From an uncultured Clostridia bacterium (GTDB taxonomy: Bacteria; Bacillota; Clostridia; Christensenellales; Borkfalkiaceae): 64,000 nt of DNA. Position numbers and translations under genes: made by a program. A model generated the notes under the pieces. It did not search any database. It worked only from the letters and a program-made list of their open reading frames with translations, and was not told the DNA's origin. The first letter of the stretch is position 1; each line of letters opens with the position of its first letter. This document shows, one piece after another, positions 8,660 through 17,080 of this stretch. The stretch spans positions 53,973 to 117,972 of the forward strand of contig CALVLV010000002.1 of the NCBI GenBank assembly GCA_944341075.1, read 5' to 3'.

Positions 8660-9124
8660 GTGATATCGGTCATATTTGTCTGTCTTGGCAATATCTGCCG
8701 CTCGCCAATGGCAGAACTTGTGTTTAAGGATATGCTTAAAAGGCGCGGGCTGGAAGATAAGTTCGAGGTCATCTCCCGCGGGACTTCCGATGAGGAGGAA
8801 GATAACCCCATATACCGCCCCGCCGCAGATGTGCTGCGTGCGCACGGCATAACGGGTGAACATCTGGCCCGCCAGCTCACCCGGCGCGAAGTGGTAAACG
8901 CAGACTATGTTCTCGTCATGGATTCGGACAACCTGTTCGACGTGTTAAGGCTTGCGGGCACCGCGCACAGCGACAAGGTGTTCAAATTGTGCTCGTTCAC
9001 AGACGACCCGCGCGACGTGGCCGACCCATGGTATACCCGCAACTTTGAGCGCGCCTATCGGGATATTCTTGATGGTTGCAACGGCTTTTTAAACTATGTT
9101 ACAAAAAAGCATAAGCTTGCCTGA
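8660..9124 (+). CDS. low-molecular-weight protein tyrosine phosphatase
   Basis: A 154-residue cytoplasmic phosphatase. The P-loop is right at the N terminus, VCLGNICRSPMAE (catalytic Cys near residue 8, Arg six residues later), and the general-acid Asp is in the DVADPWY segment near residue 120. It starts at a GTG preceded by GAGGGG (8647-8652). Such enzymes often reverse tyrosine phosphorylation linked to polysaccharide export or arginine phosphorylation; no kinase partner is adjacent. Length is normal. A rho-independent terminator follows immediately. Confidence 0.9.
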   Translation: MISVIFVCLGNICRSPMAELVFKDMLKRRGLEDKFEVISRGTSDEEEDNPIYRPAADVLRAHGITGEHLARQLTRREVVNADYVLVMDSDNLFDVLRLAGTAHSDKVFKLCSFTDDPRDVADPWYTRNFERAYRDILDGCNGFLNYVTKKHKLA

Positions 9125-9146
9125 AGTTTTACTTCGGGCTTTTTTA
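9119..9146 (+). terminator. rho-independent terminator of the LOG-phosphatase unit
   Basis: GCCTGAAG and CTTCGGGC (one G-U pair) form a stem that overlaps the phosphatase stop codon and is followed by TTTTTTATT. Confidence 0.8.
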
Positions 9147-9170
9147 TTATCTGTATTTATTTTGTTGTTT

Positions 9171-9188
9171 GCGGCATATATGCGTGCC
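9171..9188 (+). repeat. copy of the GCGGCATATATGC motif
   Basis: GCGGCATATATGCGTGCC lies between the phosphatase terminator and the next promoter. It is one of about ten related sites in the window (see findings). Confidence 0.6.
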
Positions 9189-9242
9189 AACTCAGTATTT
9201 TTTTGCATAAAAATATTTTTTAATTAAATTTTTTTATACATC

Positions 9243-9272
9243 TTGACTTTATTGTGACAGTAGTTGTATAAT
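9243..9272 (+). promoter_or_regulatory. promoter of the small membrane protein gene
   Basis: TTGACT (9243-9248), 18 bases, TATAAT (9267-9272), 75 bases before the start codon. Confidence 0.75.
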
Positions 9273-9347
9273 ATATACAGAGTTGCTCCGGTAATTACGG
9301 TGCATGAATGTAACAGCCGTGCATGTACGGCTGAAGGGAGGATTTTT

Positions 9348-9884
9348 ATGTCAAGAAAAAGCAAAAGCAAAGGCGGCAACAAGACGGGCTTTATCGTGCT
9401 TGCAGTGATCCTGGTAATGCTCATTCTTGCAATAGTGGGCGTCTGCATAAATTGGATAAGCCGTACGACTTATCTGAACGATAACAGCGATACGGTGTTC
9501 TCCAAACTCGGCGATCTGTTTGAAAGGTATAAAGACAGTACCGACAGCGAAGATGCGGGCGCGTTCCGTCTGATGGCGGCGTTCGGCATACTCACGGTAA
9601 TACTTGCCGCAGCTACTGCAGTGCTTGCCGGCATAACAAAAGTGCTCGGCTGGAAACTGTTTAAGTTCCTTCTTATTATAGTTTCCGTAGTCTGCGTAAT
9701 AAGCGGCGTTGTAAGCATTATCACGTCGTTCACATATTGCGATACGCTCGTAAATGTAAGCGGCGGAATAGACGGCTGGTTCGAAGCCGGAAGCAAGGCT
9801 GCTCCCGCGGCAGGCGCATGGCTGACTGCAATAGGCGGCGCGCTTGCTGGTCTTGGAGGCGTGTTTGCTGCCATAAAAAGCTGA
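9348..9884 (+). CDS. small membrane protein with about four transmembrane helices, unknown function
   Basis: I do not recognise this 178-residue protein. A basic N terminus (SRKSKSKGGNK) precedes a first hydrophobic helix (about 14-35), then a soluble loop rich in Asp/Ser, a second helix (about 75-95), a third (about 100-122) and a C-terminal small-residue-rich stretch ending AIKS. The start is the ATG after GGGAGGATTTTT, a strong ribosome-binding site; an in-frame upstream ATG lies at the promoter and is excluded. The gene has its own promoter and terminator, so it is monocistronic. No catalytic motif is visible. Confidence 0.75.
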   Translation: MSRKSKSKGGNKTGFIVLAVILVMLILAIVGVCINWISRTTYLNDNSDTVFSKLGDLFERYKDSTDSEDAGAFRLMAAFGILTVILAAATAVLAGITKVLGWKLFKFLLIIVSVVCVISGVVSIITSFTYCDTLVNVSGGIDGWFEAGSKAAPAAGAWLTAIGGALAGLGGVFAAIKS

Positions 9885-9923
9885 TATGCCTGCTTAAAAC
9901 TTGATACATAACATTCTTTTACG

Positions 9924-9960
9924 GGCCGCCCGCGCATTTGATTGCGCGGGCGGCCTTATT
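9924..9960 (+). terminator. GC-rich terminator hairpin
   Basis: A perfect 13-bp stem (GGCCGCCCGCGCA with TGCGCGGGCGGCC), loop of six, then TTATT. One of the recurrent GC-rich hairpins in this window. Confidence 0.8.
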
Positions 9961-10036
9961 ATAGGCCTTATTATATATGACCGAACGGCGGGACGGAGAC
10001 CTCTTGTAAATATTTTAAAAATTCACGCTCAAACGG

Positions 10037-10065
10037 TTGACAACAACAAAACAAAATATTATCAT
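10037..10065 (+). promoter_or_regulatory. promoter of the metal-resistance operon
   Basis: TTGACA (10037-10042), 17 bases, TATCAT (10060-10065). The -10 element overlaps the inverted-repeat operator. Confidence 0.8.
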
Positions 10066-10084
10066 ATGATTAATCATTCATATG
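10063..10084. promoter_or_regulatory. ArsR/SmtB-type operator
   Basis: The perfect inverted repeat CATATGA-N8-TCATATG overlaps the -10 box and the expected transcription start. Dyads containing ATATGA/TCATAT are typical operators of CadC, CzrA and SmtB-like repressors, so the adjacent arsR-type gene is probably autoregulatory: apo-repressor bound, metal releases it. Confidence 0.75.
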
Positions 10085-10100
10085 TAGGGAGACAGGCAAT

Positions 10101-10454
10101 ATGAAAAATGCTTGCGAAACGCCCGAAGAGCACGAGGGCGTAATAAAAACCGCGCTGGCCGATATGCCGTCGGACGGGGCCATTGCCACAATGGCGGCGC
10201 GCTTTAAGGCGATAAGCGAACCTTCCCGCCTTAAAATACTTCTTGCGCTTTCGGCGGGCGAACTGTGCGTGGAGCACATCACGGCGGCAGTCGGCGGCAA
10301 TCAGAGCGCCGTTTCTCACCAGCTTAAAACGCTTAAAGATAACCGCATAATCAAAAGCCGCCGCGCCGGCAAAAACATACTCTATTCGGTGGACGACGAC
10401 CATATCATGACCATGATAAAAGTGGCAAAGGAGCACCTGCACGGCGATGAATAA
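10101..10454 (+). CDS. ArsR/SmtB-family metal-sensing repressor
   Basis: A 117-residue winged-helix protein. The recognition helix region is NQSAVSHQLKTLKDNRIIKSRRAG, preceded by ELCVEHITAAVGG. The C-terminal helix shows Asp-x-His and then His eleven residues on (DDHIMTMIKVAKEH), the spacing of the alpha-5 zinc site of SmtB-type sensors; the usual fourth ligand Glu at His+3 is Gly, with Asp and Glu slightly later. The alpha-3 Cys site of CadC is only partly present (one Cys in ELCV). It starts after AGGGAG and overlaps the ATPase gene by eight bases. Likely ligand is Zn, Cd or a related divalent ion. Confidence 0.88.
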   Translation: MKNACETPEEHEGVIKTALADMPSDGAIATMAARFKAISEPSRLKILLALSAGELCVEHITAAVGGNQSAVSHQLKTLKDNRIIKSRRAGKNILYSVDDDHIMTMIKVAKEHLHGDE

Positions 10455-13161
10455 GGTATTTAAGTTAGAGGGGCTGGACTGTGCGGCGTGCGCGGCCGAG
10501 CTTGAAGACATAGTTTCAAAGGTAAAGGGCGTAAGCGGGGCGTCTGTAGACTTCATAGCGCAGAAGGTGTGCTTTGAATGTGAAGATGAAGACGCCGCCC
10601 GCGAGGTGGCCCGCCGCTGCAACTCGTTCGAGGACGTAAAGGTAGTTGCGGAAGAGGGCGCCGCCCCTTCTGCGGCAGAGGAACGCGGCCATGAACGCGA
10701 ACACGTCCACGCCGAATGTTGCGGCCACGGTAACGAACACGCCTCATGCGGCTGCGGGCATAGCCACGAGCATGGACACGACCATGAAAGTTGCAGTTGC
10801 GGACATAAACACGAACACGCCGTATGTCAGGCAAACGGCGGCAATATGCGCGAGCTTCAGCTTGAAAATATAGACTGCGCTTCATGCGCGGCCGAGCTGG
10901 AGGAGATGGTCGCCGCCGTCAAGGGGGTAAAAAACGCGTCGGTGGACTTCATAGCGCAGAAGGTGCGCTTCGAGTGTGACGACGAAGATACCGTAAACGC
11001 GGTCATCAGGTGCTGTACCGGCTTTGAAGAGGTCAGGGTGGTCGGCCTTCAGCCCTCGCCCTCTGCCGGCGGCGAAAAGATAAAAATCAAGGGGCTGTGC
11101 TGCGCAAACTGCGCCCGCGAGCTTGAAGAAATACTCAACAAAATACAGGGCGTTTCCGCGACGGTGGACTTCATGAATATGTCCGTCACGCTCAAGGCAG
11201 ACTCCCCCGCCGCCCGTGAAAAGGCCGTATACGAAATTACCCACTTCGAAGACGTAAAAATAGTGGAGGAAAAGCCCGCGGCCGCGCGCGCAAAGGGGCT
11301 TTTAAGGCAGCATTTAAGGGAGATAATACAGGTAATAATATCTGTGGTCGCCTTTGTGCCCGCACTGCTTTTAAACCTTTTGGGCGGCGACGTTGGCGTG
11401 ATTATCTCCTATCCGCTGTTTGCAATTTCATACCTCTCCGTCGGCTGGGAAGTGCTTGTAAACACCGGCAAAAACATAGCCAAGGGCCGCATTTTCGACG
11501 AAAACTTTTTAATGACTGTCGCCTCTGTGGCGGCCATAGTGCTGGGCATTGTGTCTGGCGACGGCCTGTACGAAGGCGTCGCCGTAATGCTGCTTTACCA
11601 GATCGGCGAACTGCTGCAGTCCATAGCGGTGGGCTCGTCGCGCAACTCCATAACAAAGCTGATGGATCTCAAAAGCAACTCCGCCACCCTGCTCAAGGAT
11701 GGCAGGCAGGTCGTCGTTAAACCCGAAGAGCTTGCCGTCGGCGATATCATACTTATTAAGGCGGGCGAGAAAGTGCCCGTAGACGGCATTATAGTAAAGG
11801 GTGAAACTGCGCTGGATATGCGCTCATTAAACGGTGAATCTCTGCCCGCAGAAGTAAAGGAGGGGCAGGAGATACTGTCGGGTTCCATAAACGTTTCAAG
11901 GGCCATAGAAGTAAAGGTATTGCGCCGCTACTCCGATTCCGCCGTGGCAAAAATTCTCGACCTCGTGGAAAATTCCACGGCCAAAAAGGCCAAGCCGGAA
12001 AAGTTCATAACAAAGTTTGCAAAGTACTACACCCCTGCGGTGTGCGCGGCGGCGCTTGTGGTCGCGGCCATAGTTCCCACCATAATATGCGCCGTAAACG
12101 GCCTGTTCGTGTGGCCCACCTATTCGGAGTGGATATCAAAGGCGCTCTCCTTCCTTGTAATCAGCTGCCCGTGCGCGCTGGTCATATCCGTGCCTCTGTC
12201 GTATTTCGGCGGCATAGGCCGCGCGGCAAAATTTGGCATACTCGTAAAAGGCTCTACCTGCCTTGACGAGCTTGCCGCCTGCACCGTTGCGGCGTTCGAT
12301 AAAACGGGCACCATAACCGAAGGTTCGTTCAAAGTGATATCCTCCGACTCGGGCCGCGCCCTGCAGCTCGCCGCGGCGGCGGAAAAATTCTCTTCCCACC
12401 CCATAGCCGTGGCATTTGAGCAAACGGCAACCCCCTACGCGGCGGAAGATGCCGAAGAGGTAGCAGGCAGGGGCGTTGTGTGCAGCGTGCAGGGCAAAAA
12501 ACTGCTGTGCGGCAACGCAAAGCTTCTGCGCGAAAACGGCGTGCAGTTTGCCGAAAAACAGAGCATTTACACGGTGATATACGTGGCGTGGGGCGGCGAA
12601 TACGTTGGCTGCATAGAGATAGGCGACGGCGTAAAAGATGACGCAAAGTGCGCCATTGCGCAGCTCAAAGCGCAGGGCGTAAAATACTGCACCATGCTTA
12701 CGGGCGACAACCCCGCCCGCGCCGAAGTAGTGGCAAGGGAAGTGGGGCTGGACGGCTTCGAGGCAGGGCTTCTGCCCGACGGCAAGCTCGGGCGCGCCGA
12801 ACAGCTCAAAGCGCGCGGCAAGCTGATATATGTGGGCGACGGCATAAACGACGCGCCGGTAATGGCTGCCGCCGACTGCTCAGTTTCAATGGGCAAAGTG
12901 GGGTCAGACGCCGCCATAGAGGCCAGCGACATCGTGCTCGTCACAGATAACCTTGAACTGTTGCCCAAGGCAAGGCGCATAGCCCGCGGTACCCGCTCTA
13001 TCGTGTTCCAGAACATAATAGGTTCGCTTGTAATAAAGCTTGCCGTTATGGTTTTAGGCATAGCAATAACAAACTTTCCGCTCATCCTCGCAGTGGTTGC
13101 TGATGTGGGCGTGATGTTGGTGGCCATACTCAATGCAATGCGCACAAAGCTTATAAGATAA
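10447..13161 (+). CDS. P1B-type heavy-metal-exporting ATPase (Zn/Cd/Pb class) with three metal-binding domains
   Basis: A 904-residue membrane ATPase. Three N-terminal HMA domains have CxxC at residues 12-15, 144-147 and 219-222; between the first two lies a His/Cys-rich stretch (about 81-127). Then come the transmembrane CPC motif (SCPCALVIS), the phosphorylation motif DKTGTITEG, the SSHPIA motif and the hinge GDGINDAP. Lys in helix 7 (IGSLVIKLAVM) and Asp in helix 8 (ADVGVML) are the ligand residues of the P1B-2 Zn/Cd/Pb class. It overlaps the repressor gene and so would be induced by the metal it expels. Three HMA copies plus the His-rich segment are more than ZntA usually has. Confidence 0.92.
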   Translation: MNKVFKLEGLDCAACAAELEDIVSKVKGVSGASVDFIAQKVCFECEDEDAAREVARRCNSFEDVKVVAEEGAAPSAAEERGHEREHVHAECCGHGNEHASCGCGHSHEHGHDHESCSCGHKHEHAVCQANGGNMRELQLENIDCASCAAELEEMVAAVKGVKNASVDFIAQKVRFECDDEDTVNAVIRCCTGFEEVRVVGLQPSPSAGGEKIKIKGLCCANCARELEEILNKIQGVSATVDFMNMSVTLKADSPAAREKAVYEITHFEDVKIVEEKPAAARAKGLLRQHLREIIQVIISVVAFVPALLLNLLGGDVGVIISYPLFAISYLSVGWEVLVNTGKNIAKGRIFDENFLMTVASVAAIVLGIVSGDGLYEGVAVMLLYQIGELLQSIAVGSSRNSITKLMDLKSNSATLLKDGRQVVVKPEELAVGDIILIKAGEKVPVDGIIVKGETALDMRSLNGESLPAEVKEGQEILSGSINVSRAIEVKVLRRYSDSAVAKILDLVENSTAKKAKPEKFITKFAKYYTPAVCAAALVVAAIVPTIICAVNGLFVWPTYSEWISKALSFLVISCPCALVISVPLSYFGGIGRAAKFGILVKGSTCLDELAACTVAAFDKTGTITEGSFKVISSDSGRALQLAAAAEKFSSHPIAVAFEQTATPYAAEDAEEVAGRGVVCSVQGKKLLCGNAKLLRENGVQFAEKQSIYTVIYVAWGGEYVGCIEIGDGVKDDAKCAIAQLKAQGVKYCTMLTGDNPARAEVVAREVGLDGFEAGLLPDGKLGRAEQLKARGKLIYVGDGINDAPVMAAADCSVSMGKVGSDAAIEASDIVLVTDNLELLPKARRIARGTRSIVFQNIIGSLVIKLAVMVLGIAITNFPLILAVVADVGVMLVAILNAMRTKLIR

Positions 13162-13309
13162 TATACCCGCCCCGCTTTCCTTTGTATAAACTTCGCAATA
13201 CTTTGTTGCGCTGTGCTTTTCTCGGGTCATTTACGTTTAAGTAAACTCCCCGTCGTAAATGCTCGCACGCCTTGTCTTGCTCGTTTCTTCAAAGGTTAAT
13301 CGAAGTAGG

Positions 13310-13495
13310 TCACGAAATTTTAGTTTTGGCTGAAAACTAAAATTTCCGTGATTTGAGAAACTAAGTTTCTCTTCGCGCGACTTTTAAGGGCCCTCGTTTA
13401 TATAGTCGCGCGAATTCACTTCCAGTGAGCTCGCTTACGCGACAAATTGAGTTGCGCTGGTGCAGGGAAACCCTGCTTGCGCCGTAAATTATTTC
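13310..13495 (+). repeat. structured non-coding element, copy A
   Basis: Successive stems: TCACG/CGTGA with long AT-rich extension (13310-13351); GAGAAAC/GTTTCTC (13355-13371); TTCGCGCGAC/GTCGCGCGAA (13372-13414) closing a 23-base loop that contains GCCCTC and TTATATA; and GCAGGG-AAA-CCCTGC (13462-13476). The right strand GTCGCG can also pair with CGCGAC at 13438-13443. Copy B (19996-20293) has the same order and loops but different stems, with both strands changed together. Confidence 0.65.
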
Positions 13496-13516
13496 AGAAA
13501 AATATTTCCTTAATCG

Positions 13517-13580
13517 TGCCTCCCTTGCCAAAGGGAGGTGGGTAGCACGAACTTTAGCGAGGGCTACCCGGTGGGATTTG
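13517..13580 (+). repeat. interspersed CCTCCC repeat, copy 1
   Basis: TGCCTCCCTTGCCAAAGGG starts the unit, an inner hairpin (GGGTAGC/GGCTACCC) follows, and it ends GGTGGGATTT. Copy 2 at 20334-20389 shares the ends but has a different inner hairpin. Similar units are, as far as I recall, common in genomes of gut Clostridia. Confidence 0.6.
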
Positions 13581-13620
13581 CGCCTGTAATTATCTTGCGT
13601 TTGTAAAAAAATATTCACAA

Positions 13621-13650
13621 AAATGCCGCGCAGGGCCCTGCGCGGCATTT
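13621..13650. terminator. perfect GC-rich palindromic hairpin
   Basis: AAATGCCGCGCAGGG and its exact complement CCCTGCGCGGCATTT. It could end any transcript from the non-coding region before the secA promoter, in either direction. Confidence 0.6.
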
Positions 13651-13730
13651 CAATGTTGTTCGTTAAAGGCGGGCAAAGGGGGCAAAATCCCTTCAAAATA
13701 CAAAATATTTCAATTTTTGCAAAAAAACGA

Positions 13731-13760
13731 TTGTACATATCGCCCTCAATGTAGTAAAAT
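13731..13760 (+). promoter_or_regulatory. likely secA promoter
   Basis: TTGTAC (13731-13736), 18 bases, TAAAAT (13755-13760). A second TATAAT at 13772-13777 lacks a good -35 box. Either leaves a leader of about 100 bases before secA. Confidence 0.5.
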
Positions 13761-13886
13761 ATTAAGCGGATTATAATGCTCGCGGTGCGCATGCGCAGGC
13801 GGGCGCGCACGCACGCTGGGCGCGCGGCGCAACTTAAAAACAGTACAATATTTATTCCTGATAGTTTTCAGGTGTAAGGAGTTTAA

Positions 13887-16800
13887 ATGGGACTTATCAG
13901 CTTTATACTCGGCTCCGACAGCAGGGCGGCGGTAAAAAAACTCAACAAGCTTGCCCTCAAGGTGGAGGAGCTGGAGCCTAAATATCAGCAGATGTCTGAC
14001 GAGGAGCTTAAAGATCAGACGCGCATCTTCAAAGAGCGCCTTGCAAACGGCGAAACGCTGGACGATATCATGCTTGACGCCTTTGCCGCTTTGAGGGAGG
14101 CCAGCTGGCGCGTTCTTAAAATGAAGCACTTCCACGTTCAGATAATGGGCGGCATCTGCCTGCACCAGGGCCGCATTGCGGAGATGCGCACGGGCGAAGG
14201 CAAAACGCTCGTCTCCACCCTTCCCGCATACCTCAACGCGCTCACCGGCAAGGGCGTTCACATAGTAACGGTAAACGACTACCTTGCCAAGCGCGACGCC
14301 GAATGGATGGGCAAGGTGCATAAGTTCATGGGCCTCACCGTGGGCGTAGTTGTGCCCGGCATGGACGACAAGCAGAAAAAGGAAGCTTATGCCTGCGACA
14401 TTATCTACGGCACCAATAACGAACTCGGCTTCGACTACCTGCGCGATAACTTAAAGCCCTCGATTTCCGCCATGGTGCAGCGCGAACTCAACTTCTGCAT
14501 CATAGACGAAGTCGACTCCATCTTAATAGACGAAGCGCGCACGCCCCTCATCATATCGGGCCGCGGCGGCGAAAGCTCAAAGCTGTATGAGGAGGTGGAC
14601 AGGTTCGTCCGCACCCTCACCGGCGGCTTCGACGACGACAAAAAGGACGCCGAAAAAAAGGCGCCCTCCAAGCGCAAAAAGGATCTCACCAAGGAGGAGC
14701 AGGAGGCCAACGACCGCCTTGCCGCCATACTTGAAGAGATGGAAAACTGGGACTATATAATCGACCGCAAGGAAAAGTCCGTCACCATAACCGAAAAGGG
14801 CGCGGAGAAGGCTGAACGCTTCTTCGGCATAGCCAACCTTGCCGATATAGAAAACGCCGACCTCAACCACCACATACAGCAGGCGCTCAAGGCGCACGAG
14901 CTGTTCAAGAGAGATGAAGACTACATCGTTTCAAACGACGGCGAGATACTCATAGTCGACGAATTCACCGGCCGCCTTATGCACGGCAGGCGCTATTCAG
15001 ACGGCCTTCACCAGGCCATAGAGGCCAAGGAACACGTAAAGGTGCGCAATGAAAACAAGACGCATGCCACCGTTACCTTCCAGAACTATTTCCGCCTTTA
15101 CAACAAGCTTTCGGGCATGACCGGTACGGCAAAGACCGAAGAGGCCGAATTCCGCACCATATATTCGCTTGACGTAGTTGAAATTCCCACAAACAAGCCC
15201 GTGCAGCGCAATGACTATGCCGACATGATCTACTCCACGGTAGAGGGCAAAAAGCGCGCCATAGTGAACGAAATTGTAGAGCGCCACGCCAAGGGCCAGC
15301 CCATACTTATAGGTACGGTAACTGTAGACAAGTCGGAGGAAATATCTCGTCTTCTTCGCCGCAACGGCGTAAAGCACAACATCCTCAACGCAAAGAACCA
15401 CGAGCGCGAAGCCGAAATAGTCGCCCAGGCGGGCAGGTACGGCGCCGTTACCATTGCAACCAACATGGCGGGCCGCGGCACCGATATCCTTTTGGGCGGC
15501 AACCCCGAATACCTCGCCAAAAAGCGCATGAGGGAGGAAGGGTACGAGCACGAGATGATAGAAGTGGCCATATCGTATGCAGACAGGCAGTTCACAGAAG
15601 AGGAACAAAAGGCGCGCGACCGGTATGCCGAGCTGTACGATATGTATAAAAAGGAGACCGACGCCGAAAAGGTAAAGGTAATAGAGGCGGGCGGCCTGTG
15701 CATAATAGGCACCGAGCGCCACGAAAGCCGCCGTATAGATAATCAGCTGCGCGGCCGTGCAGGCCGTCAGGGCGACCCCGGCGTTTCAATATTCTATATC
15801 TCGCTGGAAGACGACCTTGCAAAGCGCTTCGGCGGCGAAAAGATAAAGGCCATCTACGACGCCTTCAAGCTGGACGAAGACCAGTGCCTTCAGTCAAAAA
15901 TGCTTTCGCGCAGCATAGAAAACGCGCAGAAGGCTATAGAGGGCCGCAACTTTGCCATACGTAAGCGCACGCTGCAGTACGACGAAGTAATGAACGAACA
16001 GCGCAAGACCATCTACGGCGAGCGCATAAAGGTGCTCAAGGGCGAGGACGTGCACGAACAGATGCTCAAGTATATCCCCGACTATGTGGAAAAGGTGGTT
16101 AACGAGACGGTAAACACCGACGCCATGCCCGAAAAGTGGGACGAGGCCGCCCTCAACGAGGCGCTCCGCGTAAAGGTATACCCCGATGAATGCACATTCG
16201 AGATCACGCGTGAAATGCTTGAGCGCTGGGACTACGAAAAGGCCATAAAGAAGATCTCTAAAGAGGTCATAGCCGCATACGAACAGAAGATAATAAACAT
16301 TAAAAACGAAACTCACGGTCAGGTGGACTACCACCAGATAGAGCGCAACGAACTGCTGCGCAGCGTAGACCGCAACTGGATAGACCACATAGACGCAATG
16401 GACCAGCTCCGCAAGGGCATAGGCCTGCGCGGATATGCCCAGCAGGATCCCGTAATAGCCTACAAGCAGGAAGGCTACGAGATGTTCACCGAAATGATAG
16501 AGCGCGTTCAGACGACCACTATTTCCCGCCTTTTAAAGGGCAGGATAGTGCGCGTGCGCCCCGGCATGCCCATCCCCGGCAGGGCTCCCGCGGCACAGCA
16601 GCCCCGGCCTGCGCAGCAGCCCGCTCCACAGCAGCTGCCCGCACAGCCCTCCGCTGCCCGTTCGGAGGCTACCGAACCCGCTCCCGCTCAGCCCGAGGCA
16701 AAGGCAGAGGAAGCCGCACGCCAGACTCCCGCGGCACAGCAGCCCGCGGCGGCACCTGCTCCCGCTGCAAATATTCAGCGCGTGCCCATGCCCGGCAACC

Positions 16801-16955
16801 TTTCAATGAGGCCGCAGGACTTCACCCCCGACCCCACCGGCAAGCAGGCGCCCTTCGTGCGCACTAAAAAGAAAGAGCCCGGCCGCAACGATCCCTGCCC
16901 CTGCGGCAGCGGAAAAAAGTATAAGGACTGCTGCTACTGGAAGGATCACAGGTAA
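13887..16955 (+). CDS. secA: preprotein translocase ATPase SecA
   Basis: The motor that pushes unfolded secretory proteins through SecYEG. Walker A is MRTGEGKTL near residue 101; DEVDSILIDEARTPLIISG, the preprotein cross-linking region, NMAGRGTDILLGGNPEY and GTERHESRRIDNQLRGRAGRQGDPG (motif VI) follow in order. At 1022 residues it is longer than most Gram-positive SecAs (about 840): extra length comes from a charged, Lys-rich insertion around residues 250-275 and a Pro/Ala/Gln-rich linker (about 900-980) before the C-terminal zinc finger with Cys 1004, 1006, 1015 and 1016. That finger binds SecB or ribosomes in other bacteria. Start ATG follows AAGGAG. prfB is downstream, a common Gram-positive arrangement. 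Confidence 0.97.
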   Translation: MGLISFILGSDSRAAVKKLNKLALKVEELEPKYQQMSDEELKDQTRIFKERLANGETLDDIMLDAFAALREASWRVLKMKHFHVQIMGGICLHQGRIAEMRTGEGKTLVSTLPAYLNALTGKGVHIVTVNDYLAKRDAEWMGKVHKFMGLTVGVVVPGMDDKQKKEAYACDIIYGTNNELGFDYLRDNLKPSISAMVQRELNFCIIDEVDSILIDEARTPLIISGRGGESSKLYEEVDRFVRTLTGGFDDDKKDAEKKAPSKRKKDLTKEEQEANDRLAAILEEMENWDYIIDRKEKSVTITEKGAEKAERFFGIANLADIENADLNHHIQQALKAHELFKRDEDYIVSNDGEILIVDEFTGRLMHGRRYSDGLHQAIEAKEHVKVRNENKTHATVTFQNYFRLYNKLSGMTGTAKTEEAEFRTIYSLDVVEIPTNKPVQRNDYADMIYSTVEGKKRAIVNEIVERHAKGQPILIGTVTVDKSEEISRLLRRNGVKHNILNAKNHEREAEIVAQAGRYGAVTIATNMAGRGTDILLGGNPEYLAKKRMREEGYEHEMIEVAISYADRQFTEEEQKARDRYAELYDMYKKETDAEKVKVIEAGGLCIIGTERHESRRIDNQLRGRAGRQGDPGVSIFYISLEDDLAKRFGGEKIKAIYDAFKLDEDQCLQSKMLSRSIENAQKAIEGRNFAIRKRTLQYDEVMNEQRKTIYGERIKVLKGEDVHEQMLKYIPDYVEKVVNETVNTDAMPEKWDEAALNEALRVKVYPDECTFEITREMLERWDYEKAIKKISKEVIAAYEQKIINIKNETHGQVDYHQIERNELLRSVDRNWIDHIDAMDQLRKGIGLRGYAQQDPVIAYKQEGYEMFTEMIERVQTTTISRLLKGRIVRVRPGMPIPGRAPAAQQPRPAQQPAPQQLPAQPSAARSEATEPAPAQPEAKAEEAARQTPAAQQPAAAPAPAANIQRVPMPGNLSMRPQDFTPDPTGKQAPFVRTKKKEPGRNDPCPCGSGKKYKDCCYWKDHR

Positions 16956-16986
16956 TTCAAACTGAGCCGCGTATGTGCCGTTAATT

Positions 16987-17004
16987 GCGGCATATATGCG
17001 TGGC
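16987..17004 (+). repeat. copy of the GCGGCATATATGC motif
   Basis: GCGGCATATATGCGTGGC in the secA-prfB gap, nearly identical to the site at 9171. Confidence 0.6.
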
Positions 17005-17080
17005 AATAAGCAAATCTGGCAACGGCGGCAAAATTTTTTGCCCGCCCGATATAGCTAAACCATATTATTACAGAGATTTT

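Larger units (their letters stand above)
13162..13886. other. 725-bp non-coding region before secA
   Basis: No credible gene. In order it holds: a segment (13190-13309) with the hairpin ATTTACG...CGTAAAT; structured element copy A (13310-13495); a CCTCCC-type interspersed repeat (13517-13580); a GC-rich hairpin (13621-13650); and the secA promoter (13731-13760). The composite closely resembles the region between tsaD and ileS. Confidence 0.7.

Noticed and set aside
13190-13309. Possible tRNA-like fold in the segment before structured element A
   Set aside because: No complete cloverleaf, T-loop or CCA end could be drawn; only a simple hairpin is supported.
13162-13886. Insertion-sequence remnant
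   Set aside because: No transposase fragment or terminal inverted repeats with duplicated target sites were found.
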